64,000 nucleotides of DNA, taken from assembly GCF_019334345.1 (NCBI RefSeq), contig NZ_JAHWQX010000002.1, forward strand, positions 620,001 through 684,000, given 5' to 3'. The notes under the pieces are model-generated. The model was given only the letters and a program-made list of their open reading frames with translations, made no database searches and had not been told where the DNA came from. Source of the DNA: Neohoeflea coraliihabitans (GTDB taxonomy: Bacteria > Pseudomonadota > Alphaproteobacteria > Rhizobiales > Rhizobiaceae). Position 1 is the stretch's first letter. The number at the start of each line of letters is the position of its first letter. A program made the translations under genes and the position numbers. Positions 10,573 through 19,449 of the stretch are shown in pieces.

Positions 10573-12438
10573 TCAGTCCGCGCCGGCGGCCGCATGCAGC
10601 TTTTCCGAAAGATTTTCCGTCGTCTCGCGCTCTGCATACAGGCGCAGAAACAGATCCATGCCGACCAAACGCATGCGCGATCCCGGATCTTGTGCGGCAA
10701 GGCCGATCATGTCCGTGACGGATGCCGCCGGCCATTTCAATACCTCGCGCAGCGGGCCATTGATGAGAATGCGCTCCGCTCCGGCGGACAGATCCGAGGA
10801 AATGCCGAAGCCGTTCTTGCGAGCGTAGATGTTGCTTTTGGGCACGTAGCGTTCGGCAACCTTCTTGAGCAGCCATTTGCCGGTGCCGCGCCGATGCTTG
10901 AAGCGGCGCGGCAGATGCAGGGCGAAGTCGATCATCGCGTTCTCGATAAAGGGCACGCGAAGCTCCACCGAGGCTGCCATGCTCATGCGGTCGTGCCGGT
11001 TCAGGAGATCCCCGAGATGGGCATAGAGATCGTAGATGCAGCCGGCGAGGAATGCGCGGTCGCTGAGCGATGCAACCGGCTGCAGGTGATCGAACAGTCG
11101 CTTTGGCAAAAAACCCAGCTCGGGGGAAAGCGCGCGCCGGAGGGGATTGATCCTGTCCGCGTTCGGTCCACCCCAGGATGGCGAGAAAGGATCCTGTCCA
11201 CCCTTGCGCAACCGGCTGGCGATCAGGCGGCGGGGGAGCAACCTGTCAAACGGCGGCGAGATCGGCCGCCACTGGCGGGTGCGCTTGGCCTGAAAAGGGT
11301 AGCCGCCAAACAGTTCGTCGGCGCCCTCCCCTGTCAGCAACACCTTGACCCCATCGGCTCGGCACTGCTGCGCCAAAGCGAGCAGGGCGACGCGGCTGCC
11401 GTGCCAGCCGTCGCTTTCGAGATGCCAGACCATTTGCGGCCAGAGATCGAACATCTGCGCGCGCCCGAACGGCACCCGGCGCAATTCGACACCTGCCGCG
11501 CGGGCCGTCAGTTCTGCACCCTCGGCCTCGCTCCGGCCCATCTGCGGGTCGACGACATAAGCATGCAGGTCCGGCCGGCGACGTTTGGACAGCACCGTGA
11601 TGACCCCGGAATCCACCCCGCTGCTGCAGGCCGATGCAATCGCGGTATCGGCAATGCAATGAAGGTCAATGCTTTGCTGCAAAAGCGCCTCGAGCCTGTC
11701 GTGATGCTCTGCGTCGGTGCCATAGTCATTGATGATACGGTCGACGTTGACGGACCCGATCGGATCCCAGAAGATCGATTTCTCGATGCCGCTGCCGTCG
11801 ATCCGCCACAATCCGCCGGACGGAACCCTTTCGATGCTGTCGAACAGGCTGAAGCCTGAATCGCGGTATTGGGATGCCAGGCGAAGCATGATCTCACGCT
11901 TGTCGACCGTGCGGTCAAATCCGTCACAGGCCAGGAGAGCCTTGTCTTCGGAGGCAAACAGAATGCGCTCGGATGTCTCGGCGACGGACAGCGGCTTGAT
12001 GCCAAGTCGATCGCGTGCCAGCCAGAGATCGCCGGTGCGAAGGTCCACATAGGCAATGGCGAACATGCCATTGAAAAGCGGGATGGCCTTGCGTGGCCCC
12101 CAGTGATGCAGAGCGTTGAGGACGACTTCGGTATCGCATGCCGTCTGGAATGCGATTCCTTCGGCGCGCAGCTCGGCGCGCAGAGCGTGAAAGTTGTAGA
12201 CCTCGCCGTTGAAGATCAGCACGCCATCGCCACTCTGCACCTGCATCGGCTGGCGGGCCTTGCGCGATGTATCGATGATGGCCAGGCGCTGATGGCCGAA
12301 TGCCAGCCGCCCATTGGACCAGGTGCCGCTGTCGTCCGGGCCACGATGGACGATCGCCCGCATCATGCTCGCAACATCGGCCAGATCGGATTGACCAAGC
12401 GGACTGTGCTTGCGCCAGATCCCTGCTATTCCGCACAT
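10573..12438 (-). CDS. asnB: Asparagine synthase (glutamine-hydrolysing)
   Basis: A 621-residue AsnB-family amidotransferase. The start at 12438 gives MCGIAGIW, so Cys2 becomes the N-terminal nucleophile of the class II glutaminase domain (about 2-200). A GGAG ribosome site lies at the right distance, although the frame is open upstream. The synthetase half has a PP-loop reading SSGVDSG (usual SGGxDS, so one Gly is Ser here) and the TGEGADELFGGY block. Family reaction: aspartate + glutamine + ATP to asparagine; many paralogues of this size instead amidate cell-surface or exopolysaccharide precursors. It is a single gene with no partner that would point to a dedicated substrate. Confidence 0.87.
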   Translation of the reverse strand: MCGIAGIWRKHSPLGQSDLADVASMMRAIVHRGPDDSGTWSNGRLAFGHQRLAIIDTSRKARQPMQVQSGDGVLIFNGEVYNFHALRAELRAEGIAFQTACDTEVVLNALHHWGPRKAIPLFNGMFAIAYVDLRTGDLWLARDRLGIKPLSVAETSERILFASEDKALLACDGFDRTVDKREIMLRLASQYRDSGFSLFDSIERVPSGGLWRIDGSGIEKSIFWDPIGSVNVDRIINDYGTDAEHHDRLEALLQQSIDLHCIADTAIASACSSGVDSGVITVLSKRRRPDLHAYVVDPQMGRSEAEGAELTARAAGVELRRVPFGRAQMFDLWPQMVWHLESDGWHGSRVALLALAQQCRADGVKVLLTGEGADELFGGYPFQAKRTRQWRPISPPFDRLLPRRLIASRLRKGGQDPFSPSWGGPNADRINPLRRALSPELGFLPKRLFDHLQPVASLSDRAFLAGCIYDLYAHLGDLLNRHDRMSMAASVELRVPFIENAMIDFALHLPRRFKHRRGTGKWLLKKVAERYVPKSNIYARKNGFGISSDLSAGAERILINGPLREVLKWPAASVTDMIGLAAQDPGSRMRLVGMDLFLRLYAERETTENLSEKLHAAAGAD

Positions 12439-12684
12439 AGATTTACTCCGGTGCGAAAGGAACCATGGCGCAGGAGAATTGTCACGCGAAACCAATGTAA
12501 TTTTTAGGTTTTTTTGGCACTGGATCGATCTCCGCAAAGGCGGAGTGCGCGTGGAACCCGCGAGATCCTGGAAAACCTAAGTGAGCGACCCGAGACAAAC
12601 TGGGGCCACTTCGTTCCGGAGACATAGGTCACACTCTTGGCCATTTGGGAGCGCCCGCTGCCCTGACAAGAGATTGCGTCGTGA

Positions 12685-12936
12685 CCGGACGGAACGGCTG
12701 ATTGGCGCTTTCACGACTTTCGGCGCACGGCGCCAGCGGGAATGGCGAAGCTCGGCGTGCTGCCCCATGTGATTGACGCTGTGACGAACCACAAATCAGG
12801 GGTCGTCTCAGACTTTGGCGCAACTTACAATCGTTACACCTATTTCAACGAGAAGCGAGAGGCGCTGGAGCTGTGGGCGAAGAAGGTCGAGGAGATCCCG
12901 TGGTCGGGCCCACTTGGCAGTTCCTGCTCGGTCTAG
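12685..12936 (+). pseudogene. Tyrosine recombinase (phage/island integrase), C-terminal remnant
   Basis: About 84 codons matching the end of a tyrosine recombinase. The conserved box HDFRRTAPAGMAKLGV (His and Arg of the active site) is followed by the TNHKSG segment (second active-site His) and the Tyr-containing YNRYTY, then KREALELWAKKVEE, the usual helix at the end of prophage integrases in this group. In frame, a stop codon lies at 12682-12684 just before the homologous part. The N-terminal and core-binding domains are missing, so the gene is broken. It lies on the left edge of the catabolic block and is the best sign of past mobility here. Confidence 0.75.
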
Positions 12937-13072
12937 ACAATCCATTGAAATTAGATCAATCCCGACCACTAACCCTTGCGAAACGTCTCTGAGGAAAACG
13001 AGGAAGTGCGCTGATAGGAGACATTGTTGAGGATTGCCAGCGTTACAACTCGAATTTTCCGCCCGCGAGCTT

Positions 13073-13093
13073 TCTTCTCTTATGTTGAGAAGA
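13073..13093. repeat. Inverted repeat overlapping the leader of the HxlR-type gene
   Basis: Perfect 7-base arms, TCTTCTC at 13073-13079 and GAGAAGA at 13087-13093, separated by 7 bases. The right arm contains the only Shine-Dalgarno-like sequence in front of the ATG at 13101. It could be an autoregulatory operator, or a hairpin covering the ribosome site. Small size makes chance possible. Confidence 0.4.
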
Positions 13094-13100
13094 CCAAGAA

Positions 13101-14078
13101 ATGCGAGATGACTTGATGACACCGAATCTCAACGTCGAATCCAGCCCGCTGATCGAGCGCAATTGCTCGGTTCGCAGCACCGTGGAGATTGTGCTCGATA
13201 GCTGGAGCTTCTTAATTATCAGGGAAGCGTTTTTCGGCGTCCGCCGATTCGACACTTTTCAATCAAGACTGGCGATACCCCGCCAAACCTTGTCGGCCCG
13301 CCTCGCAGCTCTGGTCGAGAACGACATATTCGTGATCGGTCGTCGGCCGAACGAGCCGGGGCGGCAATACTTCTTTACCGCGCGTGGCAAAGATCTCTTT
13401 CCAGCGATGCTGTCGCTCATGGAATTCGGCGACAAGAGGCTGACGAATGGTGCAGCTCCGCCGCTCCGCCTCTTCCACACGTCGTGTGGCAACGAGTGCC
13501 ATCCGACGACAGTCTGTTCCGAATGCAAGCAACCCGTGCGCGCGCACGAGGTTCATTTCCGCGATGGACCCGGCGCCGGCTTTTCCTCAGCGGAGCGCCG
13601 CTCGAAAACGCGCCGAAGTTCCGATCCGAAATTGTTGCAGCGCGTGCGCCCGTGCTCGGTCGCCCGCAGCCTGATGATTATCGGCGACAAATGGAGCTTT
13701 CTCATCCTCCGAGAAGCTTGGTTCGGTGTGCGCCGCTATGACGAAATGCGTGAAAAGCTCGGCATCGCCAGCAATGTGTTGGCCGATCGCCTCAGTCGAC
13801 TGGTCGATGAAGGTATTCTGCGCAAAACCTCTTACGGAAACTCACGCAACCGTTTCGAATATCGCCTAACCGAAATGGGCCACGATCTCTACAAGCCGAT
13901 GATCGTCATGATGGCATGGGGCGATCGTTGGATTAATGACGGGCGTCCGCCTCTTCGACTGCGCCATCGCAGCTGCGGACAGGACTTTGTGCCGCAGGTG
14001 GTTTGCGACCATTGCCTGAAACCGATCCAGGCAAGCGAGACCGACTACATTCTAAACTATGATTTGCCCGTGAAATGA
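13101..14078 (+). CDS. Tandem HxlR-family transcriptional regulator with Cys-rich ends
   Basis: A 325-residue protein with two complete HxlR winged-helix domains in one chain: about 20-118 (WSFLIIREAFFGVRRFD) and about 183-283 (WSFLILREAWFGVRRYD). Each begins with the Cys that HxlR/MarR-type sensors often use for redox or aldehyde sensing (Cys22, Cys185). Each is followed by a short ribbon-like motif: SCGN(E)C...CSEC in the first (Cys129, 133, 139, 142) and SCG...CDHC in the second (Cys292, 302, 305). HxlR proteins normally have one such domain and dimerise; here one polypeptide could act as a built-in dimer. A second ATG at 13116 is possible. It sits beside the Liv/molybdenum-hydroxylase block, convergent with livM, and is the obvious candidate regulator. 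Confidence 0.85.
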   Translation: MRDDLMTPNLNVESSPLIERNCSVRSTVEIVLDSWSFLIIREAFFGVRRFDTFQSRLAIPRQTLSARLAALVENDIFVIGRRPNEPGRQYFFTARGKDLFPAMLSLMEFGDKRLTNGAAPPLRLFHTSCGNECHPTTVCSECKQPVRAHEVHFRDGPGAGFSSAERRSKTRRSSDPKLLQRVRPCSVARSLMIIGDKWSFLILREAWFGVRRYDEMREKLGIASNVLADRLSRLVDEGILRKTSYGNSRNRFEYRLTEMGHDLYKPMIVMMAWGDRWINDGRPPLRLRHRSCGQDFVPQVVCDHCLKPIQASETDYILNYDLPVK

Positions 14079-14084
14079 CGTCAG

Positions 14085-15065
14085 TTAGGCCCGGTCGCGC
14101 TCGACTATGGCTTTCAGGCGGGCCCGGGTCTCGCCGTAAACGCCGCGTCTGAACAGCATGACGCACCCCATGAAAATGACCCCCACCACGAGCGAGATTG
14201 GCAGACCGCTGGTCGCAAGCATATGCTCCAGCGTCACAACGAAGGCCGATCCGATGATCGGCCCGACGAATGTGCCCATCCCGCCAATGAGGGTCATGAG
14301 GACGACTTCACCCGACAGATGCCAAGACACATTGGACAGTGAGGCGAGCTGAAAGGCGATCACCTTGAGCGATCCCGCCAATCCGGAAAGCGTCGCCGAT
14401 AAAACGAAAGCGATCAGCTTGTAGCGGGCGACGTCGAGCCCGAGGGAAATTGCCCGCGGTTCGTTCTCACGGATCGCAGCGAGGATGTGCCCAAAAGGCG
14501 AATGAAGCGTTCGCCACAGGAAGAGAATTCCTGCAACGGTCGCACCCAGAACGACATAATACATTGCCGCTATGTCGTTGAGATCCACAATCCCCAGGAA
14601 CGTTCCGCGTGGAACGGCCTGGATCCCGTCTTCGCCGCCGGTGAAAGGCATCTGAACGGCAAGGAAATAGATCATCTGCGCGAGTGCAAGCGTGATCATG
14701 GCGAAGTAGATGCCATATCTGCGGATACCGATGAGGCCGAAAACGAGACCGAGCAGGCCGGCAAATGCCGTGCCCAGAAGGACCGCGACTTCGAATGGCA
14801 TCTCCCAGACCTTTGCAGCATGGGCAGTAACATATGCGGCGCCACCGAAGAACGCGGCATGCCCCAGGGACAAAAGACCCGCGTAGCCAAGCACGAGGTT
14901 CAGGGCCGATGCGAATAATATGAAGCAAAGAATGTTTATCAGGAACAGCGGGTAGACGAGATGGGGCGCGAGCAAGAGCGCAACAGCAATCGCCACCGCC
15001 GCGAACCCTGCTATCCAGCGTCTCTCGACAGTTGCCACAACCACGTTTTGAAGGAGAGTAGACAC
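14085..15065 (-). CDS. livM: Branched-chain amino acid-type ABC transporter permease
   Basis: A 326-residue polytopic permease of the LivM family, with GYAGLLSLGHAAFFGGAAY and the EAA-type loop IRENEPRAISLGLDVARYK typical of this subunit. Inner membrane. I start it at the GTG at 15065, 10 bases after a GGAAGG ribosome site lying in the end of livH; a TTG at 15071 is the alternative. The frame remains open far upstream inside livH, which is not coding. It is the second permease of the importer and the third gene of the leftward livG-livF-livH-livM run. Liv-type systems in catabolic islands often carry aromatic or short carboxylic acids rather than amino acids. Confidence 0.92.
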   Translation of the reverse strand: MSTLLQNVVVATVERRWIAGFAAVAIAVALLLAPHLVYPLFLINILCFILFASALNLVLGYAGLLSLGHAAFFGGAAYVTAHAAKVWEMPFEVAVLLGTAFAGLLGLVFGLIGIRRYGIYFAMITLALAQMIYFLAVQMPFTGGEDGIQAVPRGTFLGIVDLNDIAAMYYVVLGATVAGILFLWRTLHSPFGHILAAIRENEPRAISLGLDVARYKLIAFVLSATLSGLAGSLKVIAFQLASLSNVSWHLSGEVVLMTLIGGMGTFVGPIIGSAFVVTLEHMLATSGLPISLVVGVIFMGCVMLFRRGVYGETRARLKAIVERDRA

Positions 15066-15067
15066 GA

Positions 15068-15955
15068 TCAATTTTCCTTCCCGAAGAGGCCGGATGGACG
15101 GAGAAGGAGCACAAGCACCATCACGAGGAACACCACGATGGTCGATGCGGACGGGTAGAACACTTTCGTGAGTCCTTCTATGACGCCGAGACCCAGACCG
15201 GTCAGTATCGCGCCGCCGATCGAGCCAAGCCCGCCGATGACCACGACAGCAAAGACGATGATGATCAGGTTGGACCCCATGCCCGGACTGACCTGATAAA
15301 TCGGCGCGGCGAGGACGCCCGCGAAACCCGCGAGCCCGACGCAAAAGCCATAGGTCAGCGTGAGCATGAGTGGTACATTTATGCCGAACGCGGTGACCAG
15401 GGAGGGATTTTCGGTTGCCGCGCGTAGCCAGGCGCCGAGCTTTGTCTTCTCGATCACCAGCCAGACGGCAACACAGACGGTGACGGCTGCCACGATAACC
15501 CAGGCGCGGTAGATCGGCAGGATCATGAAGCCGAGCTTGAAGACGCCTGTGAGCTCCTGCGGGACGGGATAAGGCTTGCCTGCCGCGCCGAAGATGTAGC
15601 GAAATAGCCCTTCCAGAGCGAGTGCGAGCCCGAAAGTAAACAGCAGACTGTAAAGGTGATCGATCCGGTAGAGATGCCGCAGGAAAAGACGTTCGATGAC
15701 TATTCCGAACGCCCCGACGACAAGGGGGACAACGACAAGCGCCGCCCAGTAGTTGAGCCCCAGTTGCGACAGGCAGAGCCACGTCACGAATGCGCCCATC
15801 ATGTACAACGCGCCATGGGCAAAGTTGATGATGTTGAGCATCCCGAAAATGATCGCCAGCCCCAGGCTTAACACCGCATAGAAAGAGCCGTTGATCAGGC
15901 CCAACAGAATTTGGCCGAGCAGCACCACGACCGGAACGCCGAATATCTCAGGCAT
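15068..15955 (-). CDS. livH: Branched-chain amino acid-type ABC transporter permease
   Basis: A 295-residue polytopic permease of the LivH family with IIFGMLNIINFAHGALYMMG near the N-terminus and the cytoplasmic loop ATENPSLVTAFGINV. A strong GGGAGGG ribosome site precedes the ATG at 15955. Its stop (15068-15070) is immediately next to the livM start, implying translational coupling. It forms the transmembrane channel with LivM, energised by LivG and LivF, and fed by the periplasmic binding protein encoded divergently at 17.7 kb. Confidence 0.93.
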   Translation of the reverse strand: MPEIFGVPVVVLLGQILLGLINGSFYAVLSLGLAIIFGMLNIINFAHGALYMMGAFVTWLCLSQLGLNYWAALVVVPLVVGAFGIVIERLFLRHLYRIDHLYSLLFTFGLALALEGLFRYIFGAAGKPYPVPQELTGVFKLGFMILPIYRAWVIVAAVTVCVAVWLVIEKTKLGAWLRAATENPSLVTAFGINVPLMLTLTYGFCVGLAGFAGVLAAPIYQVSPGMGSNLIIIVFAVVVIGGLGSIGGAILTGLGLGVIEGLTKVFYPSASTIVVFLVMVLVLLLRPSGLFGKEN

Positions 15956-15966
15956 TCTTCCCTCCC

Positions 15967-16677
15967 CTAAACGCCGAGATAAGCGTTGATCCGCGCCATG
16001 TCTGAAAGAAGCGCTTCGTTACTGAATTCGTCGACGATCCGGCCTTGTTCCATCACATAGTGCCGATCGGCGCTGGCCGTGGCGAACTGGATATTCTGTT
16101 CGACCAGAATGATCGTCAGACCCAGATTTTTCAGTTCTCCGAGCACACGAGCAATATCTTCAACGATCACCGGCGCGAGGCCCTCGGTTGGCTCATCGAG
16201 CAGAATGAAGTCGGCCCCGGTTCTCAGGATTCGCGCGATCGCGAGCATCTGCTGTTCGCCGCCTGAGAGCCTGGTGCCGACTGTCGAGTCGCGCCCTTTC
16301 AGATTCGGGAACAATTCGTAGATGTGTTCGATGCTCATTCCACCGGCCTTGACGACCGGCGGGAGGACCAGGTTTTCGGCGACATTTAGCGAAGAGAAGA
16401 TTCCGCGCTCTTCCGGGACATAGCCCAGTCCCAGTCGGGCGACGCGATGGGCCGGCGTGGACATCAGGTCGTGACCATCGAAAACCAGCTTGCCTTTGCG
16501 TTGTCTTACGACGCCGGCAAGCGTGCGCATCATGGTGGTCTTTCCAGCGCCGTTGCGCCCGAGCAAGGTGACGATCTCGCCCTTGCTGACCTTCATCGTT
16601 GCGCCGTGAAGTATGTGGCTTTCGTCGTACCAGCTGTGCAGATTCTCGACCTCAAGGCGCGTTGCATCCTCAATCAT
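15967..16677 (-). CDS. livF: ABC transporter ATP-binding protein, LivF type
   Basis: A 236-residue ABC ATPase. Walker A GRNGAGKTT, signature LSGGEQQ, Walker B with LLDEPTEGLAP, and the short C-terminus ending NAYLGV typical of LivF. I prefer the ATG at 16677, which has GGAGG five bases upstream, over the ATG at 16689 four codons earlier. The start overlaps the end of livG by 8 bases. It powers the LivHM permease with LivG. Confidence 0.93.
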   Translation of the reverse strand: MIEDATRLEVENLHSWYDESHILHGATMKVSKGEIVTLLGRNGAGKTTMMRTLAGVVRQRKGKLVFDGHDLMSTPAHRVARLGLGYVPEERGIFSSLNVAENLVLPPVVKAGGMSIEHIYELFPNLKGRDSTVGTRLSGGEQQMLAIARILRTGADFILLDEPTEGLAPVIVEDIARVLGELKNLGLTIILVEQNIQFATASADRHYVMEQGRIVDEFSNEALLSDMARINAYLGV

Positions 16678-17416
16678 GAGAGCCTCCAATATAGGCCTGC
16701 TGAACCTCGCGATCGGACGAAATCTCTGCGTAGCTTCCCTCGGCGATGACCTCGCCGCGGCGCAGGACCGTGATGCGGTCGGATATGTCGGCGACTACCG
16801 AGAGATTGTGTTCCACCATGACGATCGTCGTCTGCTCGCCGACCCGCCTGATAAGCTTGGACGTGCGATCGATGTCTTCCTGGCCCATCCCGGCCATCGG
16901 TTCATCGAGAAGAATGACCTGCGGGCGCATCGCCAGAGTCGTAGCCAGTTCGAGGGCGCGTTTGCGACCATAGGGCAGTTCGACGGCAAGGCGCCGGGAA
17001 TAGTCCGCCAGACCCACTTCGGTGAGCAAGGCCATGATTTCCGCATCGTGGCGGGAAAGGGCGCTGTCGGATCGCCAGAAGCTGAACGTTTCCCGATCTT
17101 TCGACTGCAAGGCGATCCTGATGTTCTCATGGACTGACAGGTGCGGGAACACAGACGAAATCTGGAATGAGCGGACAAGTCCCTTGCGCGCCACGGAGGC
17201 CGCCGGGACGTTGCTGATGTCTTCACCCTTGAACCTGATTGTCCCTCTGCTGGGCGAGAGAAACCGCGTCAGCAGGTTGAACAGGGTGCTTTTACCGGCG
17301 CCATTCGGCCCGATCAGCGCATGAAGTGATCCGGCACTGACCGTGAAGTCCACATTGTTGACCGCCACGAAGCCATTGAACTCGCGAGACAGGCCTCGTG
17401 TCTCAAGTATCGGCAT
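16670..17416 (-). CDS. livG: ABC transporter ATP-binding protein, LivG type
   Basis: A 248-residue ABC ATPase with Walker A GPNGAGKST, the LivG-type RSFQISSVFPHLSVHENI segment, and a Walker B region reading LLDEPMAGMGQED. The canonical LSGG signature is degenerate: the stretch reads ELPYGRKRALELA, as in many LivG proteins of aromatic-acid importers. The start at 17416 follows an AGGAGGAGG stretch; the frame is open for 28 more codons upstream without similarity. First gene of the leftward transport run, transcribed away from livK. Confidence 0.91.
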   Translation of the reverse strand: MPILETRGLSREFNGFVAVNNVDFTVSAGSLHALIGPNGAGKSTLFNLLTRFLSPSRGTIRFKGEDISNVPAASVARKGLVRSFQISSVFPHLSVHENIRIALQSKDRETFSFWRSDSALSRHDAEIMALLTEVGLADYSRRLAVELPYGRKRALELATTLAMRPQVILLDEPMAGMGQEDIDRTSKLIRRVGEQTTIVMVEHNLSVVADISDRITVLRRGEVIAEGSYAEISSDREVQQAYIGGSHD

Positions 17417-17698
17417 CACCGTCTTCGTCCTCCTCCTGCCGTCCCAAAGGCGCTCTCCAGCCGGCGCATACGCAAACGAACGTTTGATCCGGCGCCTCAT
17501 ATTCGCTTTGGGGCTTGACTCAGAAAACCAGATTAAGTCTATTAGTGCAAGTTAAAAGATGGCAGTCGCAAAAACTAGTGCGAATAGGAGGCTCCATTTT
17601 TTAGCTCAGAATGGAGGGTATCCGCAGGTTTTTATCGGACACTCAGTCTATTAGAGCAATCTTGAATGTCGGCGTTAGGACTGACATGGGAGGAAACG
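17417..17698. promoter_or_regulatory. Divergent control region between livGFHM and livK operon
   Basis: A 282-base non-coding region between two divergently transcribed units, markedly more AT-rich in its middle (17520-17660) than the flanking genes. It carries a near-perfect direct repeat (listed separately) and a third partial copy. Both operons must start here. It is the natural place for the neighbouring HxlR-type protein to act, though that link is inferred. Confidence 0.6.
17536..17659. repeat. Direct repeat AGTCTATTAG(T/A)GCAA, candidate operators
   Basis: The 15-base sequence at 17536-17550 recurs at 17645-17659 with a single mismatch, start to start 109 bases apart. A looser match, ACTAGTGCGA, lies between them at 17574-17583. 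The second copy is 39 bases before the livK start. One copy is placed for each divergent transcription unit, as expected for paired operators. Confidence 0.55.
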
Positions 17699-18910
17699 AT
17701 GATCATGAAGAAGATTCTGAGCGCAGGCATTGCCGCGCTGATGTGTTCAACCACCGCTGGAATGGCGCTAGCTGACGATGGACAGGTGAAGATCGGCGTG
17801 CTGACCGACATGAGCGGTCAGTTCAGTCACGAGTCCGGCAAAGGCGCCGTCACGGCGATCGAGATGGCGGTCGAGGACTTCGGTGGTGAAGTGCTTGGCA
17901 AGCCGATCGAGGTTGTCGTGGCCGACCACCAGAACAAGCCAGAGATCGCGGCATCCACGGCACAGGAGTGGTATGAAAATTCGGGTGTCACCCTGATCGG
18001 CAATCTGATCAATTCCGGCATTGCTTTGTCCGTCGCGCAGATTGCGGCCGAGAAGGACGGCATTGCCATCGTCACCGGGTCCGGCTCGTCCAAGCTGTCC
18101 GGTGCCGGATGCACGCCGAACTCAATCCACTATTCCTATGACACCTATGCGTTGGCGAACGGCACGGCCAACCAGCTGGTCAGTCAAGGCATGAAGGACT
18201 GGTATTTCCTGACGGCTGACTACGCCTTCGGTCATGCCCTGGAAGCCGATGCCTCCGCTATAGTCGAAAAGGCCGGCGGTACGGTCGTCGGCAATGCGCT
18301 TTATCCAATCGAGACATCCGACCATTCCGCATACATGCTTCAGGCCCAGGCGTCCCCGGCGCAGGTAGTCGCGATCGCCGGATCGGGAACGACCTTCATC
18401 AACGCCGTCAAGTCAGCGCGTGAATTCGGCCTGGCCGATACGGGCAAGCTCACGGCCGGTTTGCTCGTCTGGCTGACGGACGTCAAAGCGCTCGGCCTTG
18501 ATGTTGCCCAGGGCATGATCCTGACAAACGGGTTCTACTGGGACCGCGACGACGAAACCCGTGCCTTTGCGGAGCGGTTCAAGGAGCGCATGGGCGTCAT
18601 GCCGCATATGGGCGACGCGGGCGACTACTCCTCGACGATGCATTATCTGAAAGCTGTCGAGGCGACCGGTACGACGGATGCGAAGGCCGTGATGGCCAAA
18701 ATGCGGGAAATGCCTATCGACGACTTCTTCGCGCAGGGCGGCGAGATCCGTGAGGACGGTCGCATGGTGCATGACATGTATGTTTACCAGGTAAAGACTC
18801 CGGAAGAGTCCACCGGCGAATGGGATGTCTACAAGCTGGTTGAAACGATCCCGGGCGACAAGGCTTTTCGCCCGCTCTCAGAAAGTGAGTGCCCGCTCGT
18901 CAAGCAGTAA
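17699..18910 (+). CDS. Periplasmic substrate-binding protein of the Liv-type ABC importer
   Basis: A 403-residue type I periplasmic binding protein. Signal peptide at the N-terminus (MIMKKILSAGIAALMC.. to an AMA-like site near residue 25: GMALA followed by DDGQ). The mature part begins VKIGVLTDMSGQFSH, with SGSGSSKLSGAGC and YSYDTYALANGTA segments of the LivK-like family used by aromatic-acid and other organic-acid importers. The start at 17699 follows GGGAGGAAA; an ATG two codons later would fit as well. It is the first gene of the rightward operon and captures the substrate for LivHMGF. Ligand not predictable from sequence alone. Confidence 0.92.
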   Translation: MIMKKILSAGIAALMCSTTAGMALADDGQVKIGVLTDMSGQFSHESGKGAVTAIEMAVEDFGGEVLGKPIEVVVADHQNKPEIAASTAQEWYENSGVTLIGNLINSGIALSVAQIAAEKDGIAIVTGSGSSKLSGAGCTPNSIHYSYDTYALANGTANQLVSQGMKDWYFLTADYAFGHALEADASAIVEKAGGTVVGNALYPIETSDHSAYMLQAQASPAQVVAIAGSGTTFINAVKSAREFGLADTGKLTAGLLVWLTDVKALGLDVAQGMILTNGFYWDRDDETRAFAERFKERMGVMPHMGDAGDYSSTMHYLKAVEATGTTDAKAVMAKMREMPIDDFFAQGGEIREDGRMVHDMYVYQVKTPEESTGEWDVYKLVETIPGDKAFRPLSESECPLVKQ

Positions 18911-18987
18911 ATCGCTTCGAGCATCCTCCCAGACCGGGGCGGGTTCGCCCGCTCCGGAACCTTTCCCTTCGTTGATTTGGTGGTGCC

Positions 18988-19449
18988 ATGAATTTCAAGG
19001 ATTCGGTGACAATTCCGTGCGACCGGGCGACGGTCTGGTCGGCCCTGAACGATCCCGGGGTCTTGCGCCAATGCATTCCAGGCTGTGAAGAGCTGGAACA
19101 GCAGACGGCAGATCACATGACCGCGAAAGTGTCGCTGAAGATCGGGCCGATCAAGGCGCGCTTCACCGGCGCGGTTGATCTCACCGATATCAAACCGCCC
19201 GAGAGTTACGTTCTCTCAGGTGAAGGCAAGGGCGGCATTGCCGGCTTTGCGAAGGGGTCGGCGCATGTCCGACTTGAGGAAACGGGTCCGCTCGAAACCG
19301 TTCTGCACTACGAGGCGGCAGCCGATGTCGGCGGCAAGGTCGCGCAGCTCGGATCCCGCCTGCTCGATTCCACGGCGAAAAAGCTGGCGCGACAGTTCTT
19401 TGACGATTTCCAGGCTGTCGTCACCGCTTCGAAAGCTGAACCCCAATGA
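18988..19449 (+). CDS. CoxG-like SRPBCC protein
   Basis: A 153-residue protein of the CoxG/SRPBCC lipid-binding-like fold (PCDRATVWSALNDPGVLRQCIPGCE, then KIGPIKARFTGAV and GKGGIAGFAKGSAHV). CoxG in CO-oxidisers helps attach the molybdenum enzyme to the membrane, and relatives accompany many non-CO molybdenum hydroxylases. It lacks a long C-terminal hydrophobic tail. Its stop overlaps the crotonase start by 4 bases. Likely an accessory of the hydroxylase encoded downstream. Confidence 0.88.
   Translation: MNFKDSVTIPCDRATVWSALNDPGVLRQCIPGCEELEQQTADHMTAKVSLKIGPIKARFTGAVDLTDIKPPESYVLSGEGKGGIAGFAKGSAHVRLEETGPLETVLHYEAAADVGGKVAQLGSRLLDSTAKKLARQFFDDFQAVVTASKAEPQ

Noticed and set aside
12530-12545. 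Hairpin CTCCGC-AAAG-GCGGAG upstream of asnB as a terminator
   Set aside because: No T-run follows on either strand and no gene ends there. Six base pairs in GC-rich DNA is expected by chance.
12439-12684. Left attachment site matching the tRNA-Phe 3' end
   Set aside because: I compared the tRNA 3' segment by eye with the DNA before the integrase remnant and found no convincing copy.
14085-15782. livM extending upstream to give a 565-residue protein
   Set aside because: The extra 239 codons lie antiphase inside livH, show low-complexity Arg-rich sequence, and a GTG with a good ribosome site exists at 15065.
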